Source: Metaphire vulgaris (Eukaryota; Annelida; Clitellata; Crassiclitellata; Megascolecidae). From it: a DNA stretch of 64,000 nt. Shown here in pieces: positions 20,956 to 32,496 of the stretch (the stretch's first letter is position 1; each line of letters opens with the position of its first letter). The notes under the pieces are model-generated. The model made no database searches. It was not told the origin of the DNA and saw nothing but the letters and a program-made list of their open reading frames with translations. Location: NCBI GenBank assembly GCA_018105865.1, contig CM030852.1:9993950-10057949 (forward strand), given 5' to 3'. Made by a program: the position numbers and the translations under genes.

Positions 20956-22109
20956 GAAAGTACAATTGATCTCAATAGATACATCCTTGTCGATCTAATA
21001 ACGGATTCTTCAAAATTGGCTGACAAACTCTACAGGAAATTAGTGCTCAATGAAAGACAGAGAGATCATGTATGCGATCTTCACGCTACCAGAGCCAATG
21101 AAATACTTCTGGACAGGGGCGCCCACACAAGGGGGGAAAGGAAGCAAATGCTTCCTGAAAAACCTAGGGGGGGAAGAAATTCCCCCCCTGAGTTTTGGTA
21201 TCACGTTAGAGTAGTATATTTATTCGATAAGCCCCTCAATGACTGCGCAACTACTGGCTTAATTGCAGTGCAATTTTGTAACTTCATATAAGATTACCGG
21301 TACTCAATTCAAGCTCAAGTTCATTATTATCAGCCTATCAGGCATTCATAAAATGTTATTATTATTGTAACTTTTACATAGTCATTCTAATGATGAAGAG
21401 TGCAAACTTCCTGTGAAATATAAATCGTTTATAACAAACTAATAGACTCACATGAAGTTTACATTCCAAATTAGACTACTGCAACTCCCTGCAACTCCCT
21501 CCACTACTGCAGCCTTCCAAAGACCTCCATCAACAAATTACAATTCGTTCAAAACTGTGAAACGGTGCAATTAGATACTGTTAATTATAATAAATTAATA
21601 ATTATAATTTGCTTGTTTCAGTCAGTTGCCTTAAGTCTAGTTACCCAATTTGCAGTTGTTGCAGCTTTAATGCCTCTAACATCTATGTAAAATAATGTAG
21701 GTGTGGCTGTTGGAGAAATCTAATTTTTAAAATAAATACTAAAAGTAACATTTATTTTATTTGCATTTGGATGTGGTCATATTGCCAATGGATAATTTGC
21801 AGGTAATTTTAAATAGTTTTCCAGCGCAATTACTGCGATATCTCTCCATAGTTTCAACTTACATTTAATAGTGCTTTGTGCTGTTGGAATTTCCCAGAAA
21901 TTAAGATTTAGAAGTTACTGGTATGAGACCTACCCTGGTGCACCAAAGTATGCGATTTAATGTCCAAAATGCACTGAAACTCACCTACGAGCACCTATTG
22001 ATTTCAAAAAATTTTCCGGGTTTTACCCCGACCCCAGGCTTTTTCCACGAATTTGCGTGGATGGGGATTGTCAATGTTCAGTGTCGAGTCTTATACGGCT
22101 ACTTTTTCG

Positions 22110-22179
<70 letters not shown>

Positions 22180-22394
22180 TGGTGTAGATAAATCCCTGCC
22201 GGACCCTCGTTTAAGGGCAGGGGAGGAAAGGGAGGACAGGGAAGGGGGGAACCTGCTTCCAGCAGTCAGGGGGGGATGGGCGCCCCTGCTTCTGGATATT
22301 CTCCGCAGAAAGAGTATTCAAAACTACAAAGCCACGGTTCGATGTTTGCGCGAAATAAATCAAGGACTCGCTGCAGATATTCTTGACGGTCAAG
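20956..22394 (+). pseudogene. Gene F CARD exon, interrupted
   Basis: The left part encodes STIDLNRYILVDLI, KLADKLYRKLVLNERQRDHV and ANEILLD. The right part resumes LLDILRRKSIQNYKATVRCL and then REINQGLAADILDGQG. Joined at the shared CTTCTGGA they make a six-helix CARD pattern close in length to the other copies (256 versus 285 nt). The insertion falls between helices 4 and 5. Confidence 0.7.
21114..22288. mobile_element. hAT-type transposon inside gene F CARD exon
   Basis: 1175 bp, with 12-bp perfect termini CAGGGGCGCCCA and the 8-bp duplication CTTCTGGA (21106-21113 and 22289-22296). Interior is AT-rich with an (AAT)n run at 22111-22178 and no transposase frame, so non-autonomous. Confidence 0.9.
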
Positions 22395-22430
22395 GTAGGG
22401 CCATCATCAGGTATAGAACAAAGCTGAATG

Positions 22431-23273
22431 CAGTGATGGGCAACTAGTTAACTAATTAGTTGCTAACTAAAAGTTTAACTACTTTTTTTTAGTTAGCTTC
22501 ATAGTTTAATTAAATATAAATAGTTTAGTTAAAATGATAGTTTAACTAAAAAAATTAGTTAATAACTAAATAGTTTAACTAAAAAATTTTAATTGGTGAT
22601 CCGAAATTACAGTACCTTTTTATCTATTCCTTTCTGGGTAATTTTTTCATGACAACGATAACACCATATATCACTGATCTTGGTCAGAGACCAGTGTATT
22701 TTTACTTACTTACGATCTTTGATCTCTTTGGTAAGCGGGAAATGCTTTTATATGAAGTCGTTTATCTTTAGTTGGAATTATATACAATATTGAATTACAT
22801 CATAAGTAGCGTTTTCTAGCAACGGAAAAGTGAAAATGAATTAGTAAACATGTGTTGTGAAGAAGTCAAATTGAAGTTAAAGGACTCAAACCAAGCTCAT
22901 AATGACTGCAAGAATTTCAGTGCCACGTGCCGCTTTTGTCGACCAAAAGTAAAGCGATGAGACTCTTGACAAACTTGTGTTCCTGCAGTCTAGACTAAGA
23001 CTTAAATAGACAATCAATGATTAATTAATTCAATGGTTCATTGACTGACGTGTTGATGCTGCCAGCATCGTCTATGTTTTGAATTGTTTTCATGAACACA
23101 TATTTGATACATGAAAAATAGTTGTAAAATTAGTTGCAAAAAGTTTAACTAATTTTTTTAGTTTAGTTAACTATTTTAGAAAGTTAGTTAGCAACTAAAA
23201 GTTTAACTACTTATTTTTAGTTGAAATTTAGTTATAGTTTAACTAATATTTTTTAGTTAGTTGCCCATCACTG
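22431..23273. mobile_element. hAT-type non-autonomous element in gene F intron
   Basis: 843 bp, termini CAGTGATGGGCAACTA, 8-bp duplication GCTGAATG (22423-22430 and 23274-23281). Subterminal regions are rich in repeated 'agttaact' motifs in both orientations. Confidence 0.9.
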
Positions 23274-23639
23274 GCTGAATGACAATAAAAACCGGTACTA
23301 AATGTACTGTATGTCTAAGAGTTCGGAGATCAGCACCGTCCCCAATGTCTCCAACGTCCCCAATCCGGGCATGGGAGAACTTTATTTTACTATACTAAAT
23401 GCCATGCCACGAGAGGGAGCTCATAATTTAGAGTCTAACACTAACACTTTCAATCCTTAACTAATTTATTTATCACTAGTTTCGAAGGCAGAGTTTATTT
23501 ACTGGATTAGAACGGTATTCTGCTGTATTTGTACTTAACAGCTAACATTTGATAATGCACTTTTAAAGGCCTCAAAATGAAAATTATTTCATAATTGAGT
23601 GCAACTTTGAATTTTATTCCCGATCTCTCGGTGATAAGA

Positions 23640-23780
23640 ACATTTAAAGATATTGAATTACTTTGCAGACCATTTAACAACGCAGATTTACAACAGTGGT
23701 TTTCACACAGGCTTACTTGGCCTCCTAAAACACTTAAAATCACATTAATATTATCGCAATTATGCCTAGCATGTGTAGGG
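23640..23780. repeat. Copy 2 of the ~130-bp repeat
   Basis: Pairs with 19984-20115; lies immediately before the gene F middle-domain exon. Confidence 0.6.
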
Positions 23781-23806
23781 TTCTATAGCTTGAACTCATC
23801 TTTTAG

Positions 23807-24306
23807 TTATCGGAAGAATACGTTGCCAAATTGACAGCGATGAAAATGAAGACGGACACGAAGAATTTCTTGCAAAAGCTTTGAATAATCCAAGCCATTT
23901 CAAAGAGTCTAGAAAATGTCCGGACCTACATCAAATGGGACTTAAACTCGTAAAACATAAACCAGGAGTGCTGTTGCTTTATTTTCGTTTCGAATCCGCA
24001 AGTGACATTAGCAGAATGCGCGAGACTGCGGATAATCATCGTCTTGAAAATTGGCTTCAAAAGATTATATTCGAATTGCTACATCTACCGGAAGAATCGA
24101 TGACTACGGTGACGACACACTGGTCTGCTGACGATATTGCCCGATGCCGACAATGTGTTAGACATCTGCTGCCAATGAAGGTACTTTTTAAATATATTCA
24201 TAGGCACGCACATATGAAGAGTGATTTAACCAGAGTTCCAGACAACATATACTATACAACCGAACCATCGTCTGATACTATAAGCGTGCTTGAGCGATCG
24301 TTGTAA
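23807..24306 (+). CDS. Gene F middle-domain (TRADD-N-like) exon
   Basis: Opens in phase 1 (VIGRIRCQI as first strand) and runs to TAA at 24304-24306, or to a possible donor ATGAAG/GTACTT at 24180. The core strand is GVLLLYFRFESASDISRM, equivalent to the W-x-W-C-x-T/S-E segment of the other genes but with the tryptophans replaced. A helix (LENWLQKIIFELL) and a last strand (TTVTTHWSADD) follow. The last segment, with its W-S-D-D-x-x-R-C signature, is the one most like TRADD-N-type domains of other invertebrates. This is the most divergent middle domain in the window. Confidence 0.55.
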
Positions 24307-24504
24307 CCAGAGTTCCAGAACACCACTTCTTATCGCTTGAGAACAGTTTTAAATATGCAGTATTTTCCCCATATGGGTCAATGAATTTCACGAAGCAATC
24401 TAGAGGTGTTTATATTACTGGAAAAAGAGCAATTTGAAGGATGCTTTCTTTTTTTAATGGTATGCCTTGTTGCTTCCCCACTCCTACTCTGACTGACATC
24501 TGGA

Positions 24505-24567
<63 letters not shown>

Positions 24568-25055
24568 AGGGCTCAAAGTGGTTCAGTAGGGTCTGCCCTG
24601 TGTGAGAACCACTGTGGTCTTTTGCGGCATGTATTTGGAGTACCGTCGATTTATACCATTGGGTGTTAGATTGGTGCTGTAGAAGTTCATAATAATAATG
24701 TTATTAAAATACTGTCGACGCCTCTCAGGAGCTCTATACACAAATATTTCAGAAAGAAAAAAATCAATTTTACATATGCTGTAGCTACAGGTTGCTGTTA
24801 TCTTGAAAATAATGTTGTGACGAAAATTTACGATGTCATTTTCACTCACATTCACGTCCACAACGTCAAAGGTCGAGTGCAGTAAATGATAACAGTTTAC
24901 ACTTTCTCTGTCAGTCTGCCTATGCTGTATTGAGGCAGTAAGTAAGTTTTTCTACTAGAAGTTGATAGTGTATTGTCCAGTCGATCTCCTTTGAAAAATC
25001 ACCATTTATAACTTGCTTCAATCGCCTTTTCACTCGATGTAACGGAACTGCAGGT
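24307..25055. other. Intergenic; (AAT)n at 24505-24565
   Basis: Between genes F and C. A trinucleotide run, then 'ccctgtgtgagaaccactgtgg' (24596-24617), weakly like the SINE body. No propeller exon for gene F is visible. Confidence 0.45.
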
Positions 25056-25241
25056 CAGTGGCGGCTCCACCTGGGGGCAGGGGGCCCGTGCCCCCCTATT
25101 GAGTGCTTGCCCCCCCGTGCTCCCCAGTTGGGACCCTATACTTAATGCTACATACATTAAACAACAAATTTGGCCCCCCCCCCATGATTAGAAGTTGCCA
25201 CCACAACGGCCCCCACTTGCCAAATCCTAGAGCCGCCACTG
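25056..25241. mobile_element. hAT-type MITE
   Basis: 186 bp, termini CAGTGGCGGCTC, 8-bp duplication CTGCAGGT (25048-25055 and 25242-25249). Same family as 16782-17134. Confidence 0.9.
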
Positions 25242-25325
25242 CTGCAGGTGGGATAATTTTGCAAGAACAGAAGGGAATTTTGTGGTGCAGCAATAGTACT
25301 GAGAAAGTCCGCGTGCTTGGGAATT

Positions 25326-26215
25326 TCATCATCCTCATCATCATCATCGTCATCGTCATCATCATCATCATCTTCTTCTTCTTCTTCGTCTTCTTCTTCC
25401 TCTTCTTCACTTTCTACCTGCATAGCGGCAATAGTTATATACGAAACATTTCCCCTTTGCTGGATCTTGCGTCAATCTGCATCCTTCTACAATTGTCATG
25501 TTCATCGTTTCCAGATATTCTTTTATGCTACCCGTCTATCCTTTTCTTGGTCTTTCTCTCCCTCCGCCTCCTTCTACTTTGTGCGTATGTAGGGCTTTGT
25601 AGACCAATCTACTGTATTGTTATCCATTCTTTTAACGTGTTCAAACCAAATTAATCTCCCTTTGCGTATTTCATAGATGCTTGTTTATGTGACTCTTGTG
25701 CCTGAGGTCTTCATTTCTCAATTTTTGCAATTTGCCTATTTCCTTTATTTTTCTTAGACAGCTCATCCCTGAAACCAATAGATTTTTTCGTCTGATTTTT
25801 TGGTACCCAGGTTTCAGATCCATGTAAAATTTGAGGTGTTACTAATGTATTATACAGTTTCATCTTTGTATTCATGGTTAAGTTTTTGTTCCTCCATAAT
25901 GTTCTAATTCCTCCCATTGTTTGTAAAGCTCCATTTGTTTTGATTTTCACATACTCTGTGTGTTTTCCGTCGCTCTTAAGTATTCCTTCACTATAATTGA
26001 ATGTTTCAACTTTTTCCAATATCCGACCATTTAGCACGATTTCTGCTTTATCGTTTTCATTCCTCCAAACAGTCATAGCTTTTGTTTTTTCATTGTTAAT
26101 ATTCAGGCCAAATTTTGTGAGTGTATCAATAACTTCATTAGTGATAGTTTGTAGACCATGGAATTTTATATTTTCACCCATCAGGCTGACACCATCTGCA
26201 AACTTGGGAATATGC
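25326..26215 (-). mobile_element. RTE-like LINE 3' fragment
   Basis: The minus strand encodes FADGVSLMGENIK (motif C altered, D to G), then a frame (25711-26181) with FGLNINNEKTKAM, VETFNYSEGI, TPQILHGSETW. The 3' tail is a GAA/GAT trinucleotide run at 25326-25412. Endonuclease absent. Confidence 0.8.
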
Positions 26216-26924
26216 TGGTTTAGTATTAGACATTACTTCATAGGATCTTGAATTAGGAGATGTTTTCTGCAAGTTCGTAAATACATGTATGATAAAAGTT
26301 TCATGCAACTTTTAAATAGAGAAATATGCAAATGGCACCATATGCTATGACACAATAATGACATTGAAGTGGACGAAGTAGAAAAGATCTAGGTTCAGTG
26401 ACGCAATGCCTGTAACAAATCTACTGACAGATAGCCAGTTTGTAGAAAAGAGATTCAGAAAATGAGAAAAATATTATATAGGGCTAGTAAGTGCTGCCCA
26501 AAGAGGTACTTAGGAAAGACAAGTATGGAAACAGAAGAATGATGATGAAAACAAAGTGTTGTTGGCTTCCAAAGTTTGCTTTTATTTCAGGAATTTTGGA
26601 TTCTGCCAATTCCTCATCAGACGAACTCTGTTAAACATTTCGTCTAAATATATTTCTGGTGCAAGTAAAATAGTTAAAATCGAGAAGATAAACCCACCGA
26701 AAGAGCTACCTGTGTGACCCTCTCTGATTTGTCAATCACTGAAAACACTGTCAAAAGTTAGCACCACTGTCACAAAATAATATTTTAGGAGGACTGCAAT
26801 TACAAAAGTTCAAAACAGCATAAGTTACCATCAGCTTTAATAGCAATTTTAATAAGACAAAACCTAACCTAATTTCGTAACAAATTTTCATCAGTCCGTT
26901 AATCTGTAGTTTTCTTTTTTGCAG
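26216..26924. other. Upstream region of gene C; no gene recognised
   Basis: AT-rich. Gene C exon 1 starts after a polypyrimidine tract and GCAG at 26911-26924, so at least one 5' exon, perhaps carrying the start codon, should lie here or further left. I could not identify it. Confidence 0.4.
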
Positions 26925-27105
26925 TTTGAAGAATTTCCGTTGGAAATATTTGACATGATTATCAAGAAAATGGTGCAGCAGTTGATGTTTCGTGATAAAG
27001 TGAATGTTCGAAGCATCTTCACTGATTTAGCATCAGTCAACAAATTCTGGTTAGAGAGGATGCGCAATTCGAAAGTCAAGAAACGCATTTCGACCAAAGA
27101 ATCTG
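26925..27105 (+). CDS. Gene C exon 1: F-box-like
   Basis: Reads FEEFPLEIFDMIIKKMV, then SIFTDLASVNKFWLERM, ending at AATCTG/GTATAA. The L/FP-x-E-I-x-x-M-I start and the L-x-x-V-x-x-x-W end fit an F-box with an insertion of about 10 residues. It aligns with exon 1 of A and B (SIF-x-LASV-x-x-x-W shared). A SOCS-box-like or new helical domain is the alternative. Confidence 0.45.
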
Positions 27106-28004
27106 GTATAACAATTTTTAGATACCATTTTCACTCTTATTCTTTGCCAGCCTAGCAGATTAAGCACAGTATTTTGAAGGGTGAACACTTTAGATTTGGT
27201 ATCCAGGTCTTTGAATTAGTTAGCCATTAGTTAGATTGAAATGATGGCAATAAGCTTATAGGACCTACTGCATTTTCCATGACTTAGTCTTAGAATGTAC
27301 AGAACGAATAGCGAGAAGACAAAACCTAACCTAATTTCGTAACGAATTTCTCAGCTACTGCTGCCGTTGCTTATCCTCGCAATTGCAAGAATCAATATTT
27401 ACAAAGTTTGTGCTCACACTTCCAAAGTTCTTACTTTCAATTGTAGCCTATTTTCACAAGTCAAGAAAGCGTTCAGCAATAATCAGAAACAACGCAGTCT
27501 TTCTGAAGGAGGTCATTCGACCAGATTGCATCATCGACCTCCTGCGATCAAATGGATGCCTCACGGAAAATGAAGTGACATCTCTAAGAAAGATCGAAAC
27601 CGTGAGAGGAAAGAACGAAGAACTTCTGTTCCTGTTGCAAAATTTCTCCTCTACAAATTATTGGAAATTTTTGGAATGCTTGGTTCTCACTCATCAAGAG
27701 AGTGCAGCTATAGTCTTGCAAATGGGCGGAGGTTGGTTCATTGAAAAAGCATATCACTGAGATCTAAGTAGCCTAGTTGCTTAAATAATAACATCAATAT
27801 CATGAGCATCATTCGTACTAATATTGTCGCGAAACTACAAACAGTGGATGGATTGGCCAAAGCTCACGGATCCGCCATCTAGTCCGGCCAGGAGAACCTA
27901 TGTTTTACAGTTCAGCATTTTTCAGCATTGTCAAAATGCAAGAATGAGGCCTTGGATCACAATAATAGGACTTCCAGTTCTGAATTATATGAAAACTGTC
28001 ACTC

Positions 28005-28056
<52 letters not shown>

Positions 28057-28129
28057 GGCCTATTATTATTATTAGGCCTATTATTATTAGGCCTATTATT
28101 ATTAGGCCTATTATTATTATTATTAGGCC

Positions 28130-28206
<77 letters not shown>

Positions 28207-30330
28207 GACATTTCGAAGGACAGAGCGTTGCTGTCTGATAATTTTTTTTACAGAGGATTGACTGTTTACCCATTATAAAATTTTGATAATGTCCTTCAAA
28301 CGAAGCAATTCCTGATTAATTAAAAAGCGCAATATAGGGTTTTAGCGATCACATATATGTTTCTACGTGGTAAAGACAATTCTATTTGAAGGTCGTCATA
28401 TTTTGAAGAATTTGCATTTTGTGTATACAGAAGTCGTCAGAGTATGGGTAACGAGTACTCCAGCTATTTCAATCAAGAATTTGGCTCTTTTCAACAATAT
28501 TGAAAACGAGATATCTATACCATTTAAGTCAATTGGCATACCTAATAGACAGTGTACAAACGACATCGTCCTTCTCCGTGCCAACCAAGACAGAGGAACC
28601 GCTATTTGGTTTTGGTGTAAGACGGAAGCAGCATTGAAGGAACTTGAGTCCAAAACAGACGCTGAATTTCTGACATCACTTCGAAATCTAAGATCCGTCA
28701 CACACAATGCCTCAGTCGAGCTGCACTTCACAATCGACAGAGGTCATCGCAACGGAGAATTTGGTAGGCACAGAACTTTCAGAGATTAAAAATCATCACA
28801 ATTATCTACCTCATGACACGATTTAGCGTCCAAGCTATATACCCGGTAACTTTATAGTTGTCTTTGAAATTTTTTAGGCGACGTCAAGCCTTAGGTACAG
28901 TAAATGTCCATGTAATTCAATTACTATCATTTAAAGCTATCACGGGACAGGTCTTCGCTACTGCGCCTCTGAATCTTCATTTTCTTCATAATCTTCTCAA
29001 GCCTTTAGGTCTACACTTGAAACATTGCTCTTCCAAAAGTCATGTCCTCCGTAGCTATAACAACCAGCCGCATGGCCTCGTGTAGCCTATACACTGACCT
29101 TTGTCGGCCAGACATTCGCTTTCCTGAGGCTTTTTCTAGAAAGACTAAGCTCATAATAATAAGCAGCTTCTACTGTTCTATTCACAAAACGATATATAAA
29201 TTCACGTGATTTTGCTTACTTATAATCTGTTCCCAAACACGACGAACTGTTGGCCATCGGCGACATGATCACCAACCATGGTCCATGGATGAATGAGTTT
29301 GTGGACATAAGCGCTCCATTATAGCGGAGGAGCTATGAACGACAATACTCACCGACTGAAATTTGACAGTGTTTGAATTTACCGTTATTTACTTGATCAA
29401 TCTTTTGTAGCTGATAGGAGATATTCTATCCAAGCAATGGGAAATTGCCAAATTCATTTCGAAAATGAACCTGCTGGGTGCGTTACAGCACTTGCTAACA
29501 GGATTTACGCTACCCAAGGCAGGAGGATCTTTGTATACGAGAATAAATATCCGTATAATGTCCTTGGATCTATCGACTTGAATCCTTCGAGGATACGCAA
29601 TCCAATTTCGATCGCATCGTGCAACGTTAATAAATATCTCTACGTATTTGATCCAGCTTATGATTGCATATTAAAAGTTGAACCCGAGTTTGGCAACAGG
29701 CACTCTGTATTCGTGGAAGATCGTGGTTTGGTGAAAATGATGGTAACCAGTAAAGGCAACGTGGGTCTACTTGTGTTTGAGAAAGTTGAGCCAGCGATAA
29801 CATATGCAGGCAAAGAAATTCTGGAAGCATACGGCCTACGATTGCTTTCGGTTGAAGGAAGAGTTGATCGTGAGATTTCTATAGAGCCATGGTTCAGCCT
29901 AACCGTTATAACGACTTTTCAGGAAATTCAGGAAATAATGCCAGACATAGTGGCGGTGAGGTACAGAATACCGAGAAAACTGGTGGATATCGTTTTTGGA
30001 TGCAAGAAACTTGAAGAACTGCCGAATGCCGACTTCTTCTGTTGCATTGCGATAATGCGTCTTGGTGACAGGGCGGTCATGCTTCGAAACTTCATATGGC
30101 AGAAAGAGATTTTTTGTCTCTCCGCCTTCCACTATGGTGATTTACTTTTCGGCGAATACTGGAACAAACGAGTTGGTTTGCAACACTGGTTAATTGATTC
30201 CAAAGAACCACAATATCTTTTCCCGACTGATGGAGTGGTAGAGGATATTCATTTCGCTGCAGACAAGAGACAGTTATTTGTGCTTAACAGTTACAAACTC
30301 AACGTCTATCAGCTAAAATACGAAGATTAA
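26925..30330 (+). CDS. Gene C: F-box-like / CARD / TRADD-N-like / propeller protein, intact
   Basis: Four exons on the plus strand: 26925-27105, 27447-27731, 28431-28763 and 29411-30330. All junctions between them are phase 1 with GT/AG sites, and the assembled frame runs about 570 residues to TAA without a break. Domain order: F-box-like residues 1-60, CARD 61-155, middle alpha/beta domain 156-266, propeller 267-572. There is no signal peptide or membrane segment in these exons, so a cytoplasmic protein is likely. The true start is missing because exon 1 begins at a splice acceptor. A possible poly(A) signal AATAAA is at 30623-30628. Function is inferred: the CARD would recruit other CARD proteins, the propeller would bind a ligand or partner. 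Gene C is convergent with gene B. Confidence 0.75.
27447..27731 (+). CDS. Gene C exon 2: CARD domain
   Basis: 95 codons, phase 1 at both ends. RSAIIRNNAVFLKEVI opens helix 1, NGCLTENEVTSLRKI is helices 2-3, NEELLFLLQNFSSTNYWKFL is helices 4-5, and ECLVLTHQESAAIVLQMGG is helix 6. Conserved features versus A and B are the RNN motif, the G-C-L-T-E turn and the terminal G-G-G at the donor. Confidence 0.75.
28007..28205. repeat. (TTA)n array punctuated by AGGCCT
   Basis: In gene C intron 2. A pure TTA run is interrupted at 28056-28130 by five AGGCCT hexamers spaced by 2-5 TTA units, then continues to about 28205. Repeat-derived frames on both strands are not genes. Confidence 0.9.
28431..28763 (+). 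CDS. Gene C exon 3: TRADD-N-like middle domain
   Basis: 111 codons, phase 1-1. Order: strand VVRVWV, a helix-rich stretch, core strand GTAIWFWCKTEAALKELES, helix EFLTSLRNLRS, last strand SVELHFTID. The 'charged-x-x-W-F-W-C-K-T-E-x-x-L-x-x-L' core followed by a terminal V-x-L-x-x-x-I-D strand is what I associate with metazoan TRADD-N-like domains (ferredoxin-like fold). Confidence 0.55.
28900..29215 (+). mobile_element. L2-like LINE 3' fragment in gene C intron 3
   Basis: Carries 3' end strings of the family at 57930-58340 and 59270-60612 in the opposite orientation ('ctcaagcctttaggtctacacttgaaa', 'tgacctttgtcggcc', 'aataagcagct'). Short and non-coding. Confidence 0.65.
29411..30330 (+). CDS. 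Gene C exon 4: beta-propeller domain
   Basis: About 306 codons after acceptor ttttgtag. The first blade has RRIFVYENKYPYNVLGSIDL. Repeated strand patterns follow (KYLYVFDPAYDCILKVEPE, SKGNVGLLVFEK, GLRLLSVEGRVDREISIEP, IAIMRLGDRAVML, DIHFAADKRQLFVLNSYKLN). Length and roughly six repeats fit an NHL/YncE-like six-bladed propeller. The closing blade HFAADKRQL(F/Y)VL is nearly invariant in A, B and C. Confidence 0.7.
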
Positions 30331-31785
30331 GGTGGCGATTAGTAAATTCATTCTTAATAGACTATAATATTAAAATCACGAGTTTAATTCCGTTCTTCGG
30401 TGAACTGTATGAACCTTGATAGGCCCTATAAGTTTTACGTTAATATTGATATAATTCGTCAAAAACTTTAGTAATACCATTAATCGTGAAATACGGTTTG
30501 AGTTTGTATTAAATGTGGTCATGTGATTTGTTTTTATCTGAACATCTTGTTTTAATCTTATCTTAATATTAGATTCCGTGCTTCTAGGCATAGGCCGATT
30601 TTCTAGAGTGAAGTATCAAAAGAATAAATTCAATTTTGTCATCCCAATTCTTAGGACAAATGGATAAGATTACCCATCGATTGTTTTATGAAAATTTAGA
30701 ATAAATGGAGAACTTCCTCAGGAGCGAAGAGGGGAAACGAAACTAGACAGTCGTGTCTGCATGACAGTTGCAGCTCCGCCAAATGTGTCTCGCGTATACT
30801 GTAGACATTTTAGTTGCACGTGAATACCAACAAATGAATTACTGTGGCGGTAAAGACGCTAGGCCAACTATATTTTTTCATAGGGGCAGCCCACAAGAAC
30901 CTTCCAGATGCTAAATAAGACACTGTTCTAAAAACCAAATTACTCCATAAACACTTACTGTGTCTGCAGCAGTATAACTATAAGAATGACAGGGGAAAAG
31001 GCCGTCAGCAGATTTTAAGAGTTGCTAGGGGCCCGCCGGTCATTTTGCAAAGGGCCCGGAATTTCTCTCGGTGGACCTGGCTCTATGTATATGGAGTTTG
31101 CAAATTCTCCTTATAACGTTGATAACTCAAATGAATCACCTTGTATTTATTTGTAAATAATTATCTTGCCTCTAATTATATTCCCAAATATTTGGCTTCA
31201 GTTTCCTACTCCTGCTTCTCCTAAAGTATCTTGCCGTTAATTTTAATTCATATTGGGTTTGCAATTTTAATGTTTCCTTGATTTTGGGATTTGATACTAA
31301 AAGGCCTACATTGATTTGATTTTGCTTTAATCTTCGAAGCTTTGTTACATTTACTGTCTTTTGCATAGACACAATTAAACATTGAAATAAATTTACTAGT
31401 GAAATCCTTTAATTTAAATAGGGGGGCCTACACTTTTAACAGATCTCTTGTACGTAGTTCATTTATCGGCTGCGTGTGAAGAGAGGATACATCATCACAC
31501 AACTCCAGTTCACACTTCATTTTCTCACTATTTATTTAAAATTTGGATAATGTGCCATCAATTAAGACGATTCAATTACAATTAAGTGTTTATTAAGTAA
31601 GTTTATTAAATTACACCCGCATTGTTTATACGCCATCACGAACGGCATTAATACATTTGCTCACATAGATAGATATAACACAATGAATGTATATTTGAAC
31701 ACAATTCATGTGGACATCGAGATTTGATATAAAAATATAATGATGCTCACACATTCTACTAAAGAAAGTAATAATGGTTCTAAAT
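30331..31785. other. Convergent intergenic region between genes C and B
   Basis: Holds the 3' flank of gene B paralogous to 4320-4590 (at 31080-31310) and a hAT-terminus-like GC patch at 31025-31075 ('gggcccgccggtcat ... aaagggcccgg'). No gene recognised. Confidence 0.45.
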
Positions 31786-32482
31786 CAGTGGTTCCCAAAC
31801 GGTGGTACGCGTACCCCCAGGGGTACAAAATGGACTTCCTAGGGGGTACGCGGCGGAAAGTGGAAAGTCAGTGGAATTCTTATGCACTGATGTTTGATAG
31901 TAACAAATTTCACAATATTTGCAAAAGTTCTAAAAAAATTGTGATTGGATTTTATTTTCTCAAACTGCAGTGACAGATGTAGACCTCTTGTACTCCTCTA
32001 ACCCATCATCCCTCGCTATAAGTTTAAAGTTTAACCTGTCCTATCACCTTGTGGTATTGGACTCTTCGTTGGTCAGCGCGGCAAATTCAAAAATCGCCCT
32101 TTGTGGATCAAAGACGCAGCCAAGATTCTTGAAACTGGCTGATGAGATGCAACCTCATCCATCTCATTGATTCATTTTATTGTTTTCATTTGACCGATAG
32201 GTTATGCAAGTTTAACTTTGAATGCTACAAGTACGATATTTGTATCCTAATAAGCTTTAATAAAACCTAGTAGGTCTAGTAACTAGTTAATGATTATGGC
32301 TAATGCAGTCCGATTACATGTAGGTTTGAAGACATTATTAAATGTCATGATTCAGATACCATGTTTATTCTTTTAAAAATCGAAAGTGTGCTACCTTAAA
32401 TTTACTTTGAAAATTAGGGGTACACGGATTTTCGAAAAATGTCTGAAGAGGTACGCCGACCGAAAAAGTTTGGGAACCACTG
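31786..32482. mobile_element. hAT-type element just 3' of the gene B stop codon
   Basis: 697 bp, 15-bp perfect termini CAGTGGTTCCCAAAC, 8-bp duplication TTCTAAAT (31778-31785 and 32483-32490). Non-autonomous. On the minus strand it carries AATAAA at 32369-32364 and 32181-32176, 130-315 nt past the gene B stop. Confidence 0.95.
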
Positions 32483-32496
32483 TTCTAAATGATAAA

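Larger units (their letters stand above)
20956..24306 (+). pseudogene. Gene F: CARD / middle-domain gene, CARD exon split by a hAT transposon
   Basis: Two family exons are recognisable on the plus strand. The CARD exon is 20956-21113 plus 22297-22394 once the transposon and one copy of its duplication are removed; its donor CAAG/GTAGGG is phase 1, as in A, B and C. The middle-domain exon starts at 23807 after acceptor cttttag, also phase 1. No propeller exon was found between 24.3 kb and gene C. With the insertion the CARD exon cannot be read through, so the locus is probably dead or makes a truncated product unless the element is spliced out. Confidence 0.65.

Noticed and set aside
25103..25654. 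Ser- and Phe-rich frames
   Set aside because: Read through a MITE and the reverse of a LINE tail; no independent support.
27999..28278. Poly-Asn, poly-Ile and poly-Leu frames
   Set aside because: They are translations of the TTA/AAT microsatellite in gene C intron 2.
26925..30330. Gene C as an APAF-1 or NLR homologue
   Set aside because: No P-loop NB-ARC or NACHT domain lies between the CARD and the propeller; the linking exon is a small alpha/beta domain.
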